This document shows, in pieces, positions 52,795 through 61,701 of a stretch of DNA of 64,000 bases. Each line of letters begins with the position of its first letter. Position 1 is the first letter of the stretch. Location: contig JALHNI010000002.1 of the NCBI GenBank assembly GCA_022843605.1, positions 1-64,000 on the forward strand. The letters run 5' to 3'. The translations under genes and the position numbers were made by a program. This DNA comes from Bryobacter sp. (GTDB taxonomy: Bacteria; Acidobacteriota; Terriglobia; Bryobacterales; Bryobacteraceae). The notes under the pieces were generated by a model. It did no database searches. It was not told where the DNA came from and worked only from the letters and a program-made list of their open reading frames with translations.

Positions 52795-54420
52795 ATGGAG
52801 GCCAGACTCAGTGAATACCGTCGAGTGCTGCCGTATCTCACCCCTCATCGCTGGACGCTGGCCTACATTATTTTCCTCAGCCTGTTCGCTACCGCGGCCG
52901 GACTTCTCGTTCCGTTGCTGAACCAGCGTCTAATCGACGACGGTCTACTCGCGCGCGACATGAACGCCCTCTTCCGCTCCGCCGGATACATGGGCCTGCT
53001 CACCGTCGCCGGTTTCGTGCTGAACATCGCGTCGAGCTATGCCTACGTCCGCGTCTCCGCCGCCGTCCTCTTTGCCATGCGGCTCGACATGTATCGCCAC
53101 TTACAGCAGATTTCGCCGCGTCACCACGCCAAAACGCGCCTTGGCGACTTTGTTTCGCGCCTTAGCAATGACGTCGCAGAGGTCCAGCGGGTGACGGCCG
53201 ACACCCTGCTCGCGCTGCTTTCGAACCTGCTCTTCCTCGCCGGCGCCACAGCGCTGATGCTGCGCATCAGCCCGCTGCTCTTCGTGGTCAGTATCGCCAT
53301 CCTCCCCCTGACGCTGTGGCTGGTCCGCAAAATGCAGCATCGCTTAGCCGCCCATGTCCGCGTTCTGCGCGAACGCAGCGCTGGCATCGGCAGTTTCCTC
53401 ATCGAGACGCTCACCGGCTTGCGGCTCGCCGTCCTCAACAACGCCCAGGATCGCGAGGTGAACCGCTTTCGCACCGAGAACCAAGGCTTCGTCGAGGCGC
53501 TGCTCAAGATGCAGCGCACGAACTTTCTCGCCGGAGCCATCCCCGCCACCGCCGTCACCCTCTCCACCGCCGCCGTCTTTCTGGTGGGCGGCCAGCAGGT
53601 GCTTGAAGGCACGCTCACCTTAGGCGCCCTGATCGCGTTCCTCGCCTATCATGGCCGTCTACTAGGGCCGGTGCAGGGCTTGATGTCTCTCTATGGCGGC
53701 TTGATCACCGGCGCCGTCTCGCTACGGCGTGTTTTCGAAGTCTTCGAAATCCCCATCGAGGTAAGTGACCCGGGCACCGATCTTCCGCCCGCTACCGGCG
53801 AGATCGAGTTCCGCGACGTCCACTTCGAGAACGTGCTGCGGGGCGCAAGTTTCCGGATGGAAACGGGCAAACTTTACACCTTGATCGGCCCCAGTGGCGC
53901 CGGCAAATCGACCATCGCCGACCTCATCGTCCGCCTCTACGATGCATCCTCGGGCGAAATTCTGGTCAACGGCCGCGACGTCCGTGAATGGCCCCTGCAA
54001 CCGCTGCGCGAGCAGATCGCCGTCGTGGAGCAGACTCCCATTCTCTTCAACGCCACTCTGGCCGAGAATATCGCTTACGCCAAACCCACTGCCACCACCG
54101 CCGAGATCGAACAGGCCGCCAGCGACGCCGCGCTCACCCTGCCGCTGACTCAGTCCGCCGGCGAACGCGGTACGGCCCTTTCCGCCGGCGAACGCCAAAG
54201 AGTGGCGATCGCCCGCGCCCTGCTGCGCCAGCCCAGCATCATGATCCTTGATGAGCCCACCGCGGCCCTGGACGAAACCACCGCCACCGAGGTGATGGCC
54301 ACCGTGCAACGCGCGCTCGCCGGGCGAACCGGCCTCATCATTACGCACCAGACGCGGATCATCGCCGGCGAAGTGCTGGAGTTGCGCGAAGGAGCCGTGC
54401 ATTGCCGCCAGTCGGTGTAG
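52795..54420 (+). CDS. qhpF: ABC exporter QhpF, exports the cross-linked gamma precursor
   Basis: A 541-residue half-transporter. Six transmembrane helices (about 1-310) are followed by a nucleotide-binding domain with Walker A (GPSGAGKST, about residue 365), signature (LSAGERQRVAIARAL, about 462) and Walker B (IMILDEPTAALDE). In Paracoccus, QhpF exports the processed gamma peptide to the periplasm. I place the start at ATG 52795, 11 bases after qhpB; the open frame reaching back to 52408 is inside qhpB and not coding. The last 19 bases overlap qhpE. Confidence 0.9.
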   Translation: MEARLSEYRRVLPYLTPHRWTLAYIIFLSLFATAAGLLVPLLNQRLIDDGLLARDMNALFRSAGYMGLLTVAGFVLNIASSYAYVRVSAAVLFAMRLDMYRHLQQISPRHHAKTRLGDFVSRLSNDVAEVQRVTADTLLALLSNLLFLAGATALMLRISPLLFVVSIAILPLTLWLVRKMQHRLAAHVRVLRERSAGIGSFLIETLTGLRLAVLNNAQDREVNRFRTENQGFVEALLKMQRTNFLAGAIPATAVTLSTAAVFLVGGQQVLEGTLTLGALIAFLAYHGRLLGPVQGLMSLYGGLITGAVSLRRVFEVFEIPIEVSDPGTDLPPATGEIEFRDVHFENVLRGASFRMETGKLYTLIGPSGAGKSTIADLIVRLYDASSGEILVNGRDVREWPLQPLREQIAVVEQTPILFNATLAENIAYAKPTATTAEIEQAASDAALTLPLTQSAGERGTALSAGERQRVAIARALLRQPSIMILDEPTAALDETTATEVMATVQRALAGRTGLIITHQTRIIAGEVLELREGAVHCRQSV

Positions 54421-55019
54421 CCATCATCGATAGCGGCATCAATCCCCGCCATCCCCACGTGGCGGGAGTCACCGGCGGCCGCTGCTTCGTCCCCGCGGAG
54501 TTGCCCGGCAACTACCTGGACTATCTCGGACACGGCACCGCCGTCGCTGGGGCCATTTGCGAGAAGTCGCCCGCTATCTCGCTCTACATAGCGAAGGTCT
54601 TTCACCAGCAGCTTGTGACGTCGATCGACGTCCTGCTCGCCGCTCTCGACTGGTGCCTGCTGCAGCCGGTGGCCCTGATCAACCTCTCGCTGGGCACACC
54701 GAACGAAGCCCATCGCGACGCCTTCGCTGCCCGCGTGCAACAGGCGCAGGGCCTGGGCATTCGCATTGTGTCGGCGGCCGGCGCGTTCCCAGGCACGCTG
54801 CCTGGCGTCATCGGCGTTACCTGGGACGACACCGTCCCTCGCGACACTTACACGGCGGAATACGCCGCCAGTGGCTGGCCCCGCCCCATCCCTGGCCGCC
54901 CACCGAACCAGAATCTGCACGGAATCAGTTTCGCAGTGGCCAACGTGACCGGCTGCCTGGCCCGCGATCTTGCCGTGGAGATTCTTCCCGCCGATCCTGC
55001 CGGCGACAGCATCCTATAG
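54402..55019 (+). CDS. qhpE: Subtilisin-like leader peptidase QhpE
   Basis: A 205-residue serine protease without signal peptide, as is the cytoplasmic QhpE of Paracoccus that removes the gamma leader. The catalytic triad is visible: Asp10 (VAIIDSG), His44 (GHGTAVAG) and Ser176 (GISFAVAN). It is much shorter than secreted subtilases. TTG 54402 is the likely start: GGAG lies eight bases upstream and the residue that follows (PPVGVAIIDSG) begins the fold. It overlaps qhpF by 19 bases. Confidence 0.9.
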   Translation: MPPVGVAIIDSGINPRHPHVAGVTGGRCFVPAELPGNYLDYLGHGTAVAGAICEKSPAISLYIAKVFHQQLVTSIDVLLAALDWCLLQPVALINLSLGTPNEAHRDAFAARVQQAQGLGIRIVSAAGAFPGTLPGVIGVTWDDTVPRDTYTAEYAASGWPRPIPGRPPNQNLHGISFAVANVTGCLARDLAVEILPADPAGDSIL

Positions 55020-55021
55020 CC

Positions 55022-56233
55022 GTGAGAATTCTCCTCTACTCCGGGAAAGGGGGCACCGGCAAGACTTCGCTCGCCGCGGCCACCGGTCTCCGGCTCGCCC
55101 AGCGCGGCTATCGAACGCTCGTCATGAGCGTCGACCCTGCTCACTCCCTCGGCGACTCCTTCAACCTCCCCGGCGACCTCTTCCATGGCCGTACCTCCGA
55201 GCCGCTCACCATGCGGCCCAACCTGGATATCTTCGAACTCAACATCCAGCGCGAAGTGCAGCGCCATTGGGGCGAAATCGCCGCCTACATCACCAGCGTT
55301 CTGCGGACTACGGGCATCGGCGGCGTGGAAGCTGAAGAATTGGCTATTTTCCCCGGCATGGAAGAGATCAGCGCGCTGATGTACGTGAACCTCTATCGCA
55401 AGGACAACCGCTACGACGTCATCGTGCTCGATTGCGCGCCCACGGCCGAGAGCATCCGCTTCATTTCGATGCCCCGCACCCTCGATTGGTACATGCGCCA
55501 CGTCTTCCCCATGCAGCGGAACCTTCTGAAGGCGGTCCGCCCCTTGGCCAACCGCCTCTCGCCCGTCGAACTGCCTCCGGATACCTACTTCGGTAACCTT
55601 CTCGATCTCTTCCGCCGCCTGGAGGGCATCGACGAGATCCTCGAGGATCCGCAGGCAACATCGGTCCGGCTGGTGACCAATGCTGAACAGATGGTCCTCC
55701 GCGAAACCCAGCGCGCCTTCGTCTATTTTTCGCTGCACGGCATGACGGTGGACAACATCATCGTGAACCGCGTGCTACCGGAAGCCGCGTCGGACTCGTT
55801 CTTTTCCGGCTGGCGCGCGAACCAGCAGCGCGTCCTCGTTGAAATCGAGCGCTACTTTCAACCGCTCAATGTACGCCAAGTGCCACTCTTCACCGAAGAA
55901 GTCGTCGGTATGGATCGGCTTGAGCGCCTCGCCTCCGCCGCTTATGCCGACGATGAGGACCCCTCGCTTGCCCTCCGCACCGAGCGCGCTTACACTTTCG
56001 AGAAACTCGCCGACGAACATTACGCCGTCCGGCTGCACATGCCCTTCGCCCAGAAGGGCGAAATCGGCCTCTTCAAGAAGAACGACGAACTCATCGTCGA
56101 GATCGGCGCTTTGCGGCGGCACATCGGCCTGCCCGCCACCATGACCGCCCTGACGCCGCGACGTGCGCGTCTCGAAAACGGCTATCTGCTTGTCGAACTC
56201 GAGTCCGCCGATAATCAAAAGAGGAGTGCCTAA
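55022..56233 (+). CDS. Get3/ArsA-family ATPase with C-terminal HSP20-like domain, in the qhp operon
   Basis: A 403-residue ATPase from GTG 55022, two bases after the qhpE stop. The deviant P-loop GKGGTGKTS and VDPAHSLGDSF (Walker A and switch I) identify the ArsA/Get3 group; VLDCAPTAESIRF is switch II-like. The last 80 residues (from about AVRLHMPFAQKGEIGLFKK) match the HSP20-like domain of Get3d/ArsA_HSP20 proteins. No transmembrane or arsenic-binding Cys triplet is seen. Get3-like ATPases deliver hydrophobic or fragile proteins. Here a chaperone role for the gamma precursor, heme or an Fe-S protein is possible, but it is inference from position. Confidence 0.85.
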   Translation: MRILLYSGKGGTGKTSLAAATGLRLAQRGYRTLVMSVDPAHSLGDSFNLPGDLFHGRTSEPLTMRPNLDIFELNIQREVQRHWGEIAAYITSVLRTTGIGGVEAEELAIFPGMEEISALMYVNLYRKDNRYDVIVLDCAPTAESIRFISMPRTLDWYMRHVFPMQRNLLKAVRPLANRLSPVELPPDTYFGNLLDLFRRLEGIDEILEDPQATSVRLVTNAEQMVLRETQRAFVYFSLHGMTVDNIIVNRVLPEAASDSFFSGWRANQQRVLVEIERYFQPLNVRQVPLFTEEVVGMDRLERLASAAYADDEDPSLALRTERAYTFEKLADEHYAVRLHMPFAQKGEIGLFKKNDELIVEIGALRRHIGLPATMTALTPRRARLENGYLLVELESADNQKRSA

Positions 56234-56449
56234 ATGGAGAAGAAATGCCCCGATTGTGTTTGTTCCGGCATTGGGCCGGAGCTCTCGCGCGCCGTGCGCC
56301 AAGCCCTCAACGTGCCGGACTCAGCCAACCAGCACTTCCGCAACGCCGGCGTCGAAATGCTGAAAGGCCTTCGAGACCTGTTGGATCAACGCATCGAAAC
56401 TCTCTCCCACCAGGAGGAGCAACGCGGCACGAAGGTCTCCGTCGACTAG
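56234..56449 (+). CDS. Small CPDC-containing protein in the qhp operon
   Basis: A 71-residue protein starting right after the ATPase stop, with a good ribosome site (AAAAGAGGAG). The N-terminus has three close cysteines (MEKKCPDCVC), followed by a helical body (AVRQALNVPDSANQHF, MLKGLRDLLDQRIETLSHQE). Such small proteins could bind metal or act in redox. I do not recognise a family. It is the last gene on the plus strand; the next gene is convergent, overlapping by four bases. Confidence 0.6.
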   Translation: MEKKCPDCVCSGIGPELSRAVRQALNVPDSANQHFRNAGVEMLKGLRDLLDQRIETLSHQEEQRGTKVSVD

Positions 56450-57171
56450 CGCGCCTCAATCTGGCGGATTGCGTTTTTCGCCACTTTTCCCAGATCGATG
56501 GAGGGCATCATCCCAAAGCCACGGCCTTGAGACGGCAGCGCTTCACTATGCGCCGCGATTGGTCGCAACCGGGGGAGGTCTGAATCGTCACCATGGTCGC
56601 CCAGCACACGAATCGCGATCACCTGCGCGGCAACGTCGTCCCCTGCGAGATACTGTCGCGCTACGGCCACCACAGTCGGATCGGCAAACACTGCGGCGCG
56701 AGCCAACGCCGTGGCGCCCGCCATGCGGCCCGCCTTCGCGATCGCAATCAGATGGGGCAGTGCCTGCCGGCCCTGATACTGGGCCAACGCATCCACCGCA
56801 TTCGTCGCCACCAGGGCATTCGGGTCCAGTCCGGCTTGAGCAAGCAGCGGTAGCAGTTCCGGCCGACGCAGAAGTCCCATCTCCCGAATCGCCGCGATCT
56901 TGATGTCCGCATTCTCTTCAGAAAGGGCGTCCTTCAGTTCATCCACCGCACCGGCTTCACGCAAATGGCGAGCCGCGCAAGCTCGCACCACCTCACTCGA
57001 AAGCACCCGGCGCATGGCGGTGTTCACTTCCGGGGCCCGGCTGCCGCGCAAGGCGTAGCAGGCATCATTGCGTTGGGCAGTCGTCAGTTTTTCATCCAAC
57101 AGGCGGCCCAGGTTCTCCTCGCCTGTCGCCGCCGCAAGCGTGCCGCACACCAGAATCAAGGTATGTCTCAT
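56446..57171 (-). CDS. Secreted HEAT-repeat protein
   Basis: A 241-residue protein with a signal peptide (MRHTLILVCGTLAAATG) and about six HEAT/PBS-lyase-like helical repeats (IKIAAIREMGLLRRPELLPL, ATNAVDALAQYQGRQALPHL, AAQVIAIRVLGDHGDDSDLP). HEAT solenoids bind proteins. ATG 57171 lies four bases after the TPR gene stop, so they are probably one operon. It is encoded opposite to the end of the qhp operon. Confidence 0.75.
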   Translation of the reverse strand: MRHTLILVCGTLAAATGEENLGRLLDEKLTTAQRNDACYALRGSRAPEVNTAMRRVLSSEVVRACAARHLREAGAVDELKDALSEENADIKIAAIREMGLLRRPELLPLLAQAGLDPNALVATNAVDALAQYQGRQALPHLIAIAKAGRMAGATALARAAVFADPTVVAVARQYLAGDDVAAQVIAIRVLGDHGDDSDLPRLRPIAAHSEALPSQGRGFGMMPSIDLGKVAKNAIRQIEAR

Positions 57172-57175
57172 CGAC

Positions 57176-58480
57176 TTACTCGCTTCCTTTCGCGGCAATC
57201 TTCATCGAGTTGAGCGCGGCTTCCGCCAACCTCGACTGGTGGGCATCGAACTTCGCATTCAGCGCTAAGGCCTTCTCGAGATGCTTGCGCGCGTCTTCCG
57301 CCCGGCCCATGGCCTTGGCAATCATGCCCGCGTGATAGTGAAACGACGGCTCGGGAGTGCCCAGGCGCAAAGCCTTGGTCATCGCGGCCCATGCCTCCGC
57401 GTGCTGATTGTTCTTGTACAGCACCCAGGCCAGGGCATCGTAGGTATAGATGTCCTGCCGCACGTTCAGTTCGGCCTGCGCCAACTCGAGCGCTCTCGGC
57501 AGCTGGCGGTCATGGTCGGCGTAAACCACCGCCAGCCCTCGGTTCGCCGCCTGATTGTTCGCCCGCTCCAGGCGGTCGACCGCCTCGATCATCTTTTGCT
57601 GACGACGCGCCTCGTCCTTCAAGCCGGCGCCGGCATACGCATCCTCCAGCGCCGCCAGATACTCCACCATCGGCACGGCGGCTTGAGCCTGCTTCAACTC
57701 TTGAATTGCCGCCGGGTACTTACCTTGCGCGGCATGCAGCCGCCCCAGGCCATAGTACGCGGCATGATACTGCGGAAAGACCTTCAACGCTGCGTTGTAC
57801 GCCAGTTCGGCGGTGTCCAGTTGGCCGGTCTTGAAGTAGATGTTGCCCAGGTCCACCAGGCACCACGCAACATTCTCCGGCGACCGGCTGCCGGACTGAA
57901 TTGCCTGTTTCATCACCCGAATCGCCCCGTCCACGTCGCCCATCACGAAGCGATAGTAGGACGCGCGATTGTAACTCGCCAGATCCGGCCGCAACGACAT
58001 CATCTTCTGATAAGCGTCCGCCGCGGGCTCATATTGCCCTAACTCCATCAGCGCATCTCCCAGCGTGCCCCAGTTCCAAGGATCGTCCGGAGCAATCTTG
58101 ATCAGCGTGCGGGAGACGCTCGCCACCGCGGCGAAGTTGTGGCGTTCCAGTTCGATCTGGCTGCGCAGCCGCAGGGCTTCGTAGTTGCCACCGTCGGCGC
58201 TCACGACGGCATCAACAATCCCGGCCGCGCGCGTCAGATAGTCCGGGTTCGCAGTCTCGCGCATCTTCTGGATATAGGCCGTCGCCAATAAATTCTGGTA
58301 GTGCAGATTGTCTTTCTGATAGGTCGCCATGGCTTCGTAGGCCTTGATCCGATCATCGGTTTTCATCCGCGAAATCTGGTCGGCAATTGTCCTGTCTTTC
58401 AGCGCGGCCATCAATCGATCAGGCTCTGCACTCTGGGCCAGCAGACCGCAGGCAGCCATTAGGTAAGAAATCATCTTCAT
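57176..58480 (-). CDS. Secreted TPR-repeat protein
   Basis: A 434-residue protein with a signal peptide (MKMISYLMAACGLLAQS) and about eight tetratricopeptide repeats. Typical repeat text is DDPWNWGTLGDALMELGQYE, PAADAYQKMMSLRPDLASYN, YAYNAALKVFPQYHAAYYGL-like LAYNAALKVFPQ, and AEAWAAMTKALRLGTPEPSF. TPR solenoids hold other proteins together. It lies between the DUF4331 and HEAT genes on the same strand, 71 bases from the former. Confidence 0.82.
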   Translation of the reverse strand: MKMISYLMAACGLLAQSAEPDRLMAALKDRTIADQISRMKTDDRIKAYEAMATYQKDNLHYQNLLATAYIQKMRETANPDYLTRAAGIVDAVVSADGGNYEALRLRSQIELERHNFAAVASVSRTLIKIAPDDPWNWGTLGDALMELGQYEPAADAYQKMMSLRPDLASYNRASYYRFVMGDVDGAIRVMKQAIQSGSRSPENVAWCLVDLGNIYFKTGQLDTAELAYNAALKVFPQYHAAYYGLGRLHAAQGKYPAAIQELKQAQAAVPMVEYLAALEDAYAGAGLKDEARRQQKMIEAVDRLERANNQAANRGLAVVYADHDRQLPRALELAQAELNVRQDIYTYDALAWVLYKNNQHAEAWAAMTKALRLGTPEPSFHYHAGMIAKAMGRAEDARKHLEKALALNAKFDAHQSRLAEAALNSMKIAAKGSE

Positions 58481-58551
58481 CGTTCTGTCCTCATTGGAGA
58501 AAGTGAGGGAAGGACGCGCTTCCGGACGCGACGCACTTCCCCCGAGTTGCC

Positions 58552-60000
58552 TTACTGCGTGGAAATACCCCGGCCGTTGGTGCCTTCGAGACCGCTATGC
58601 AGGAAACCCGCATGCGGAGGAGCGTGGAATGGGAACCGATTCAGATACGGTATGTCGTTCGAGTTGATGCCGTCACCCAACTGATTATTGGGGGCGGCAC
58701 CGAAACCTGGAACCAGCACACCGGCCGCGGCGCGCAAGCCGATATCCACCACATCGTCACCGATGCGGCGGCCACCGAACGGCCATCCGGCATTGTCCCC
58801 ACCCAACGGCCCCAAGCGGCTGTAACCGCTATCCGCTGGGCCCTTCGGCGCGATCGTCAAGTCGATCCGCGTGATGTCCGGCACATAGACGCCGAGTAAG
58901 TCCATCCGCGGCGCGGGAGCCGTGTTCAGGTTAAACACACCCTTCAGCACCGCCGAAACGAAAATCGGATCGCGGATGAACGGCGCAAACTGCATATCGT
59001 TCACCGGATCGTTGCGGTTCCAACGATCCTTCATCGGCAGGGGAATCAGCAGCTCAACCGTGAGCGGGTTGCCCACGCGATCAACCTGCACGTAGTTCCC
59101 CACGTGAATCGGATCATCAGGACTGGGTCGGATCGTCACGAACTGGCGCAGCGTCGCGGCCCAGCCCGCAATCTTCGCGTTCGGATCGGAGGCATTCGTC
59201 GGCACTGACCCATCAGCAGTCAGCTGCGAGATCGGCGCTTCCACCGCAATCAGACTGATGTTGTAACCGGCAAAGCCATCGGCCGCGGCCGGGTAAGCTG
59301 CGCCTTGGCCCTGATCGGCCGCGCCCGCCAGCACCGGGGCCGGAGAGCGGAAGTTCAGGAAGTCGAACGTCGAAGCACTGTCGAAGTAGAAGGCGTCGTC
59401 ACGCGGTCCCGCGAAAACACGCATCCCATTCGGCAACTCAAACACGGACGGAGCTCCCAGCTTCGCCTCGTAGTTCGGCGTTGCCTTCGGACCCTGGTTA
59501 GGTGGAGCAACGGACAGCAGATGTCCGTTCTTGTCGCGATCGTACGTCATGGACGTCCCCTTCTTCAGATCCCGCACCACGACTGTGTAAGTCTGATAAA
59601 GCAGGATGCCGGCGCTATCGATCGAGTCGATCACGCCGAAGTAAGAAAGGAACGTGGGATTCTCGCGCAACGTCGTTTTGAAGACGAAGTCGATCTGGAT
59701 ATCGGGTGCTCCATCCAAACCTCGCGAGTTATTCACATTGAAACGATAAAGGACACTGTCGGAGAACTTATAGTAACTGGGTCCGTTACCGGGGTTCTGA
59801 AAGCCCTGCGCGCTCATACTCATCACCACCCGGTCGTTGCGGCCGGATTCGTAACTACGGAACAAGTAGAAGTCGTTCAGGTTGGCGGTCTGGTCTTCGA
59901 GAAGCAAGGGCCCGTTGCGATGGCTTGCGGAAAATCCGCTCGCCACCAGCACCAGAGCGGCCGATGCTACTCGACACATACGTTGGATCATTGGTTCCAC
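58552..60000 (-). CDS. Secreted DUF4331-family protein
   Basis: A 482-residue protein matching DUF4331, an exported family without a settled function. After a signal peptide (MCRVASAALVLVASGFSAS) comes the family start SHRNGPLLLEDQTANLNDFY, followed by beta-rich text (DIQIDFVFKTTLRENPTFLS, TVVVRDLKKGTSMTYDRDKN, VELLIPLPMKDRWNRNDPVN). No transmembrane segment is present. The next gene upstream is the NicO transporter (116 bases). Confidence 0.82.
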   Translation of the reverse strand: MEPMIQRMCRVASAALVLVASGFSASHRNGPLLLEDQTANLNDFYLFRSYESGRNDRVVMSMSAQGFQNPGNGPSYYKFSDSVLYRFNVNNSRGLDGAPDIQIDFVFKTTLRENPTFLSYFGVIDSIDSAGILLYQTYTVVVRDLKKGTSMTYDRDKNGHLLSVAPPNQGPKATPNYEAKLGAPSVFELPNGMRVFAGPRDDAFYFDSASTFDFLNFRSPAPVLAGAADQGQGAAYPAAADGFAGYNISLIAVEAPISQLTADGSVPTNASDPNAKIAGWAATLRQFVTIRPSPDDPIHVGNYVQVDRVGNPLTVELLIPLPMKDRWNRNDPVNDMQFAPFIRDPIFVSAVLKGVFNLNTAPAPRMDLLGVYVPDITRIDLTIAPKGPADSGYSRLGPLGGDNAGWPFGGRRIGDDVVDIGLRAAAGVLVPGFGAAPNNQLGDGINSNDIPYLNRFPFHAPPHAGFLHSGLEGTNGRGISTQ

Positions 60001-60115
60001 CTCCTAGATGGATTGTTTGCAAGTCCACTGACGAGATCCTCCGGAGAATCTCCCAATGGGCACTACGAGAGGTGGTGGCGATTGGATCTAATAGCGAAAC
60101 AATTGTTTTGGTGGA

Positions 60116-61648
60116 CTAGCCGGCCAGCGGAGTCTGCACCCAGCCCAGTGAAGTCATGGTCATCAGCACGCCCAGGATCATCACGGCCACTGCTGAAAGG
60201 ATGGGCACAAAGCGGAAGAAAGGGTGCGTGGCGGTGGAGTCAGGAATTAGATCTTTTGCATAGATCACGAGGCCGCCGATGGCCATCAGCACCAGCGCCA
60301 AACCAGCACTGAACGCCACCAGGAGAGTAAGTCCCAAAGCAGTATGGCCCAGGGCAATCGAGCTCAGCATCAGCACCAACGCCGAGGGGCAGGGAACGAG
60401 TCCGCCGGAAGCCCCCAGCACCACCAGGCCCCTTAAGGTAATTGCGTCGGGCATCGCATGGGAGTGAGAATGCCCGTCGTGGGTATGGGAATGCACCAGG
60501 ACCGTCGTTCGCTGGTAATCCACTTTCGACAAGAAAGCCGGCTGCCCGGGAACACTCTCCGTCACTACAGTTTCCGGCTCATGCGTGTGGTCGTGATGGT
60601 GATGGCCATGGCCGGCGAGCATCAGCGTACGCTGATAAAGCAAGTAGCCACCAATACACACAATCGAGAAACCCGAAATCGCTCCCAGCAGCGGGATGAT
60701 GCGCTCCGGCACGACATACTGCTGGAAAAAGAGCACGCCCAGACCAAGCAGAAACACACTGAGCGTGTGCGTGAAGGTCACCATCCCGCCCAGAAATAGC
60801 GCATGCTTCAGAGTTCCCCGGCTCCCCACCAGGTACGCCGCGACGATCGTCTTGCCGTGCCCGGGCGATAACGCATGCAAGGCTCCCAACCCAAAAGCAG
60901 CCCCGAGCCCAAGAAGAATCATGCCCAGCGAAAGGTCCTGATTCTTGAGGAGTCGCGAAAGGAAGTCCCCCCGCACAACAGTCCCCGCCGGAATCGGTTG
61001 CGGCGCGACAAAAGGCTCATTCTGCAACTTCGGCACCACCTCAAGTGAGGGCGCGGCTGTCACCGGCGGAATGGCCAGCACGTTGAAGGTCGCCGAGGCC
61101 TCCAACTGCTGCGGCGGAGCCACCGTCGGGTCAGCAGGGTATTCGGTGAGCGCCTTCGACAGGTCACCTCCGGTCTGGCTGGACTGGCTGATCGCCACGC
61201 CATTCCCCCGCCGAATCACGATCTCTTTCCAGCCCGCTCGATTGGGAAAATTCCGGTCCTGATAGTGCAGCCGGCCTGAACTCAGCGGGAAGTCAGCCAG
61301 CATCTCCACTCGCAAAACGGGCATCCCGCCCGCCCCATCCACCACCTGGCTTTTCACCGTGCTCAGGCGCAGAGAGATGGCTTGGCCATTCTCGGTGACT
61401 GCCAGATTCGTCAGCCAATCCTTCGCCTGCGTCTGAGCCTTAGCCTGGATCGTTGCGGGTTGCGGCTCATCTACCTTCCATTGCTGAAACAGTTCGAAAG
61501 TCGGAATCTCGGCGAGGTCCAGAACATAAGTGACCTGTCCGACACCGGGATTTAAATCAATCCGCGCGTAATGGTTGACGCTGAAGTTGCCCATGGGATG
61601 AGCCCAAAGTGCAATCGTCCCGAAAAACAGCGATAGGCGTCGTGTCAC
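60116..61648 (-). CDS. NicO-family nickel/cobalt-type transporter with periplasmic N-terminal domain
   Basis: About 510 residues. The N-terminal 250 residues are periplasmic and beta-rich (HPMGNFSVNHYARIDL after a short signal sequence). Then come six or more transmembrane helices in two blocks with GLGALHALSPGHGKTIVAAY, the RcnA/NicO signature. The cytoplasmic or periplasmic loop between blocks is very rich in His (GHGHHHHDHTHE and VHSHTHDGHSHSH), suggesting metal binding. It could export Ni or Co or take part in metal homeostasis. GTG 61648 starts the hydrophobic segment; a GTG at 61681 would add 11 residues. Confidence 0.88.
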   Translation of the reverse strand: MTRRLSLFFGTIALWAHPMGNFSVNHYARIDLNPGVGQVTYVLDLAEIPTFELFQQWKVDEPQPATIQAKAQTQAKDWLTNLAVTENGQAISLRLSTVKSQVVDGAGGMPVLRVEMLADFPLSSGRLHYQDRNFPNRAGWKEIVIRRGNGVAISQSSQTGGDLSKALTEYPADPTVAPPQQLEASATFNVLAIPPVTAAPSLEVVPKLQNEPFVAPQPIPAGTVVRGDFLSRLLKNQDLSLGMILLGLGAAFGLGALHALSPGHGKTIVAAYLVGSRGTLKHALFLGGMVTFTHTLSVFLLGLGVLFFQQYVVPERIIPLLGAISGFSIVCIGGYLLYQRTLMLAGHGHHHHDHTHEPETVVTESVPGQPAFLSKVDYQRTTVLVHSHTHDGHSHSHAMPDAITLRGLVVLGASGGLVPCPSALVLMLSSIALGHTALGLTLLVAFSAGLALVLMAIGGLVIYAKDLIPDSTATHPFFRFVPILSAVAVMILGVLMTMTSLGWVQTPLAG

Positions 61649-61701
61649 GAAAAGTCTAGTCTCGGGTTGGTATACGACCACCAGAGCAAATCGGATTCAG
61701 C

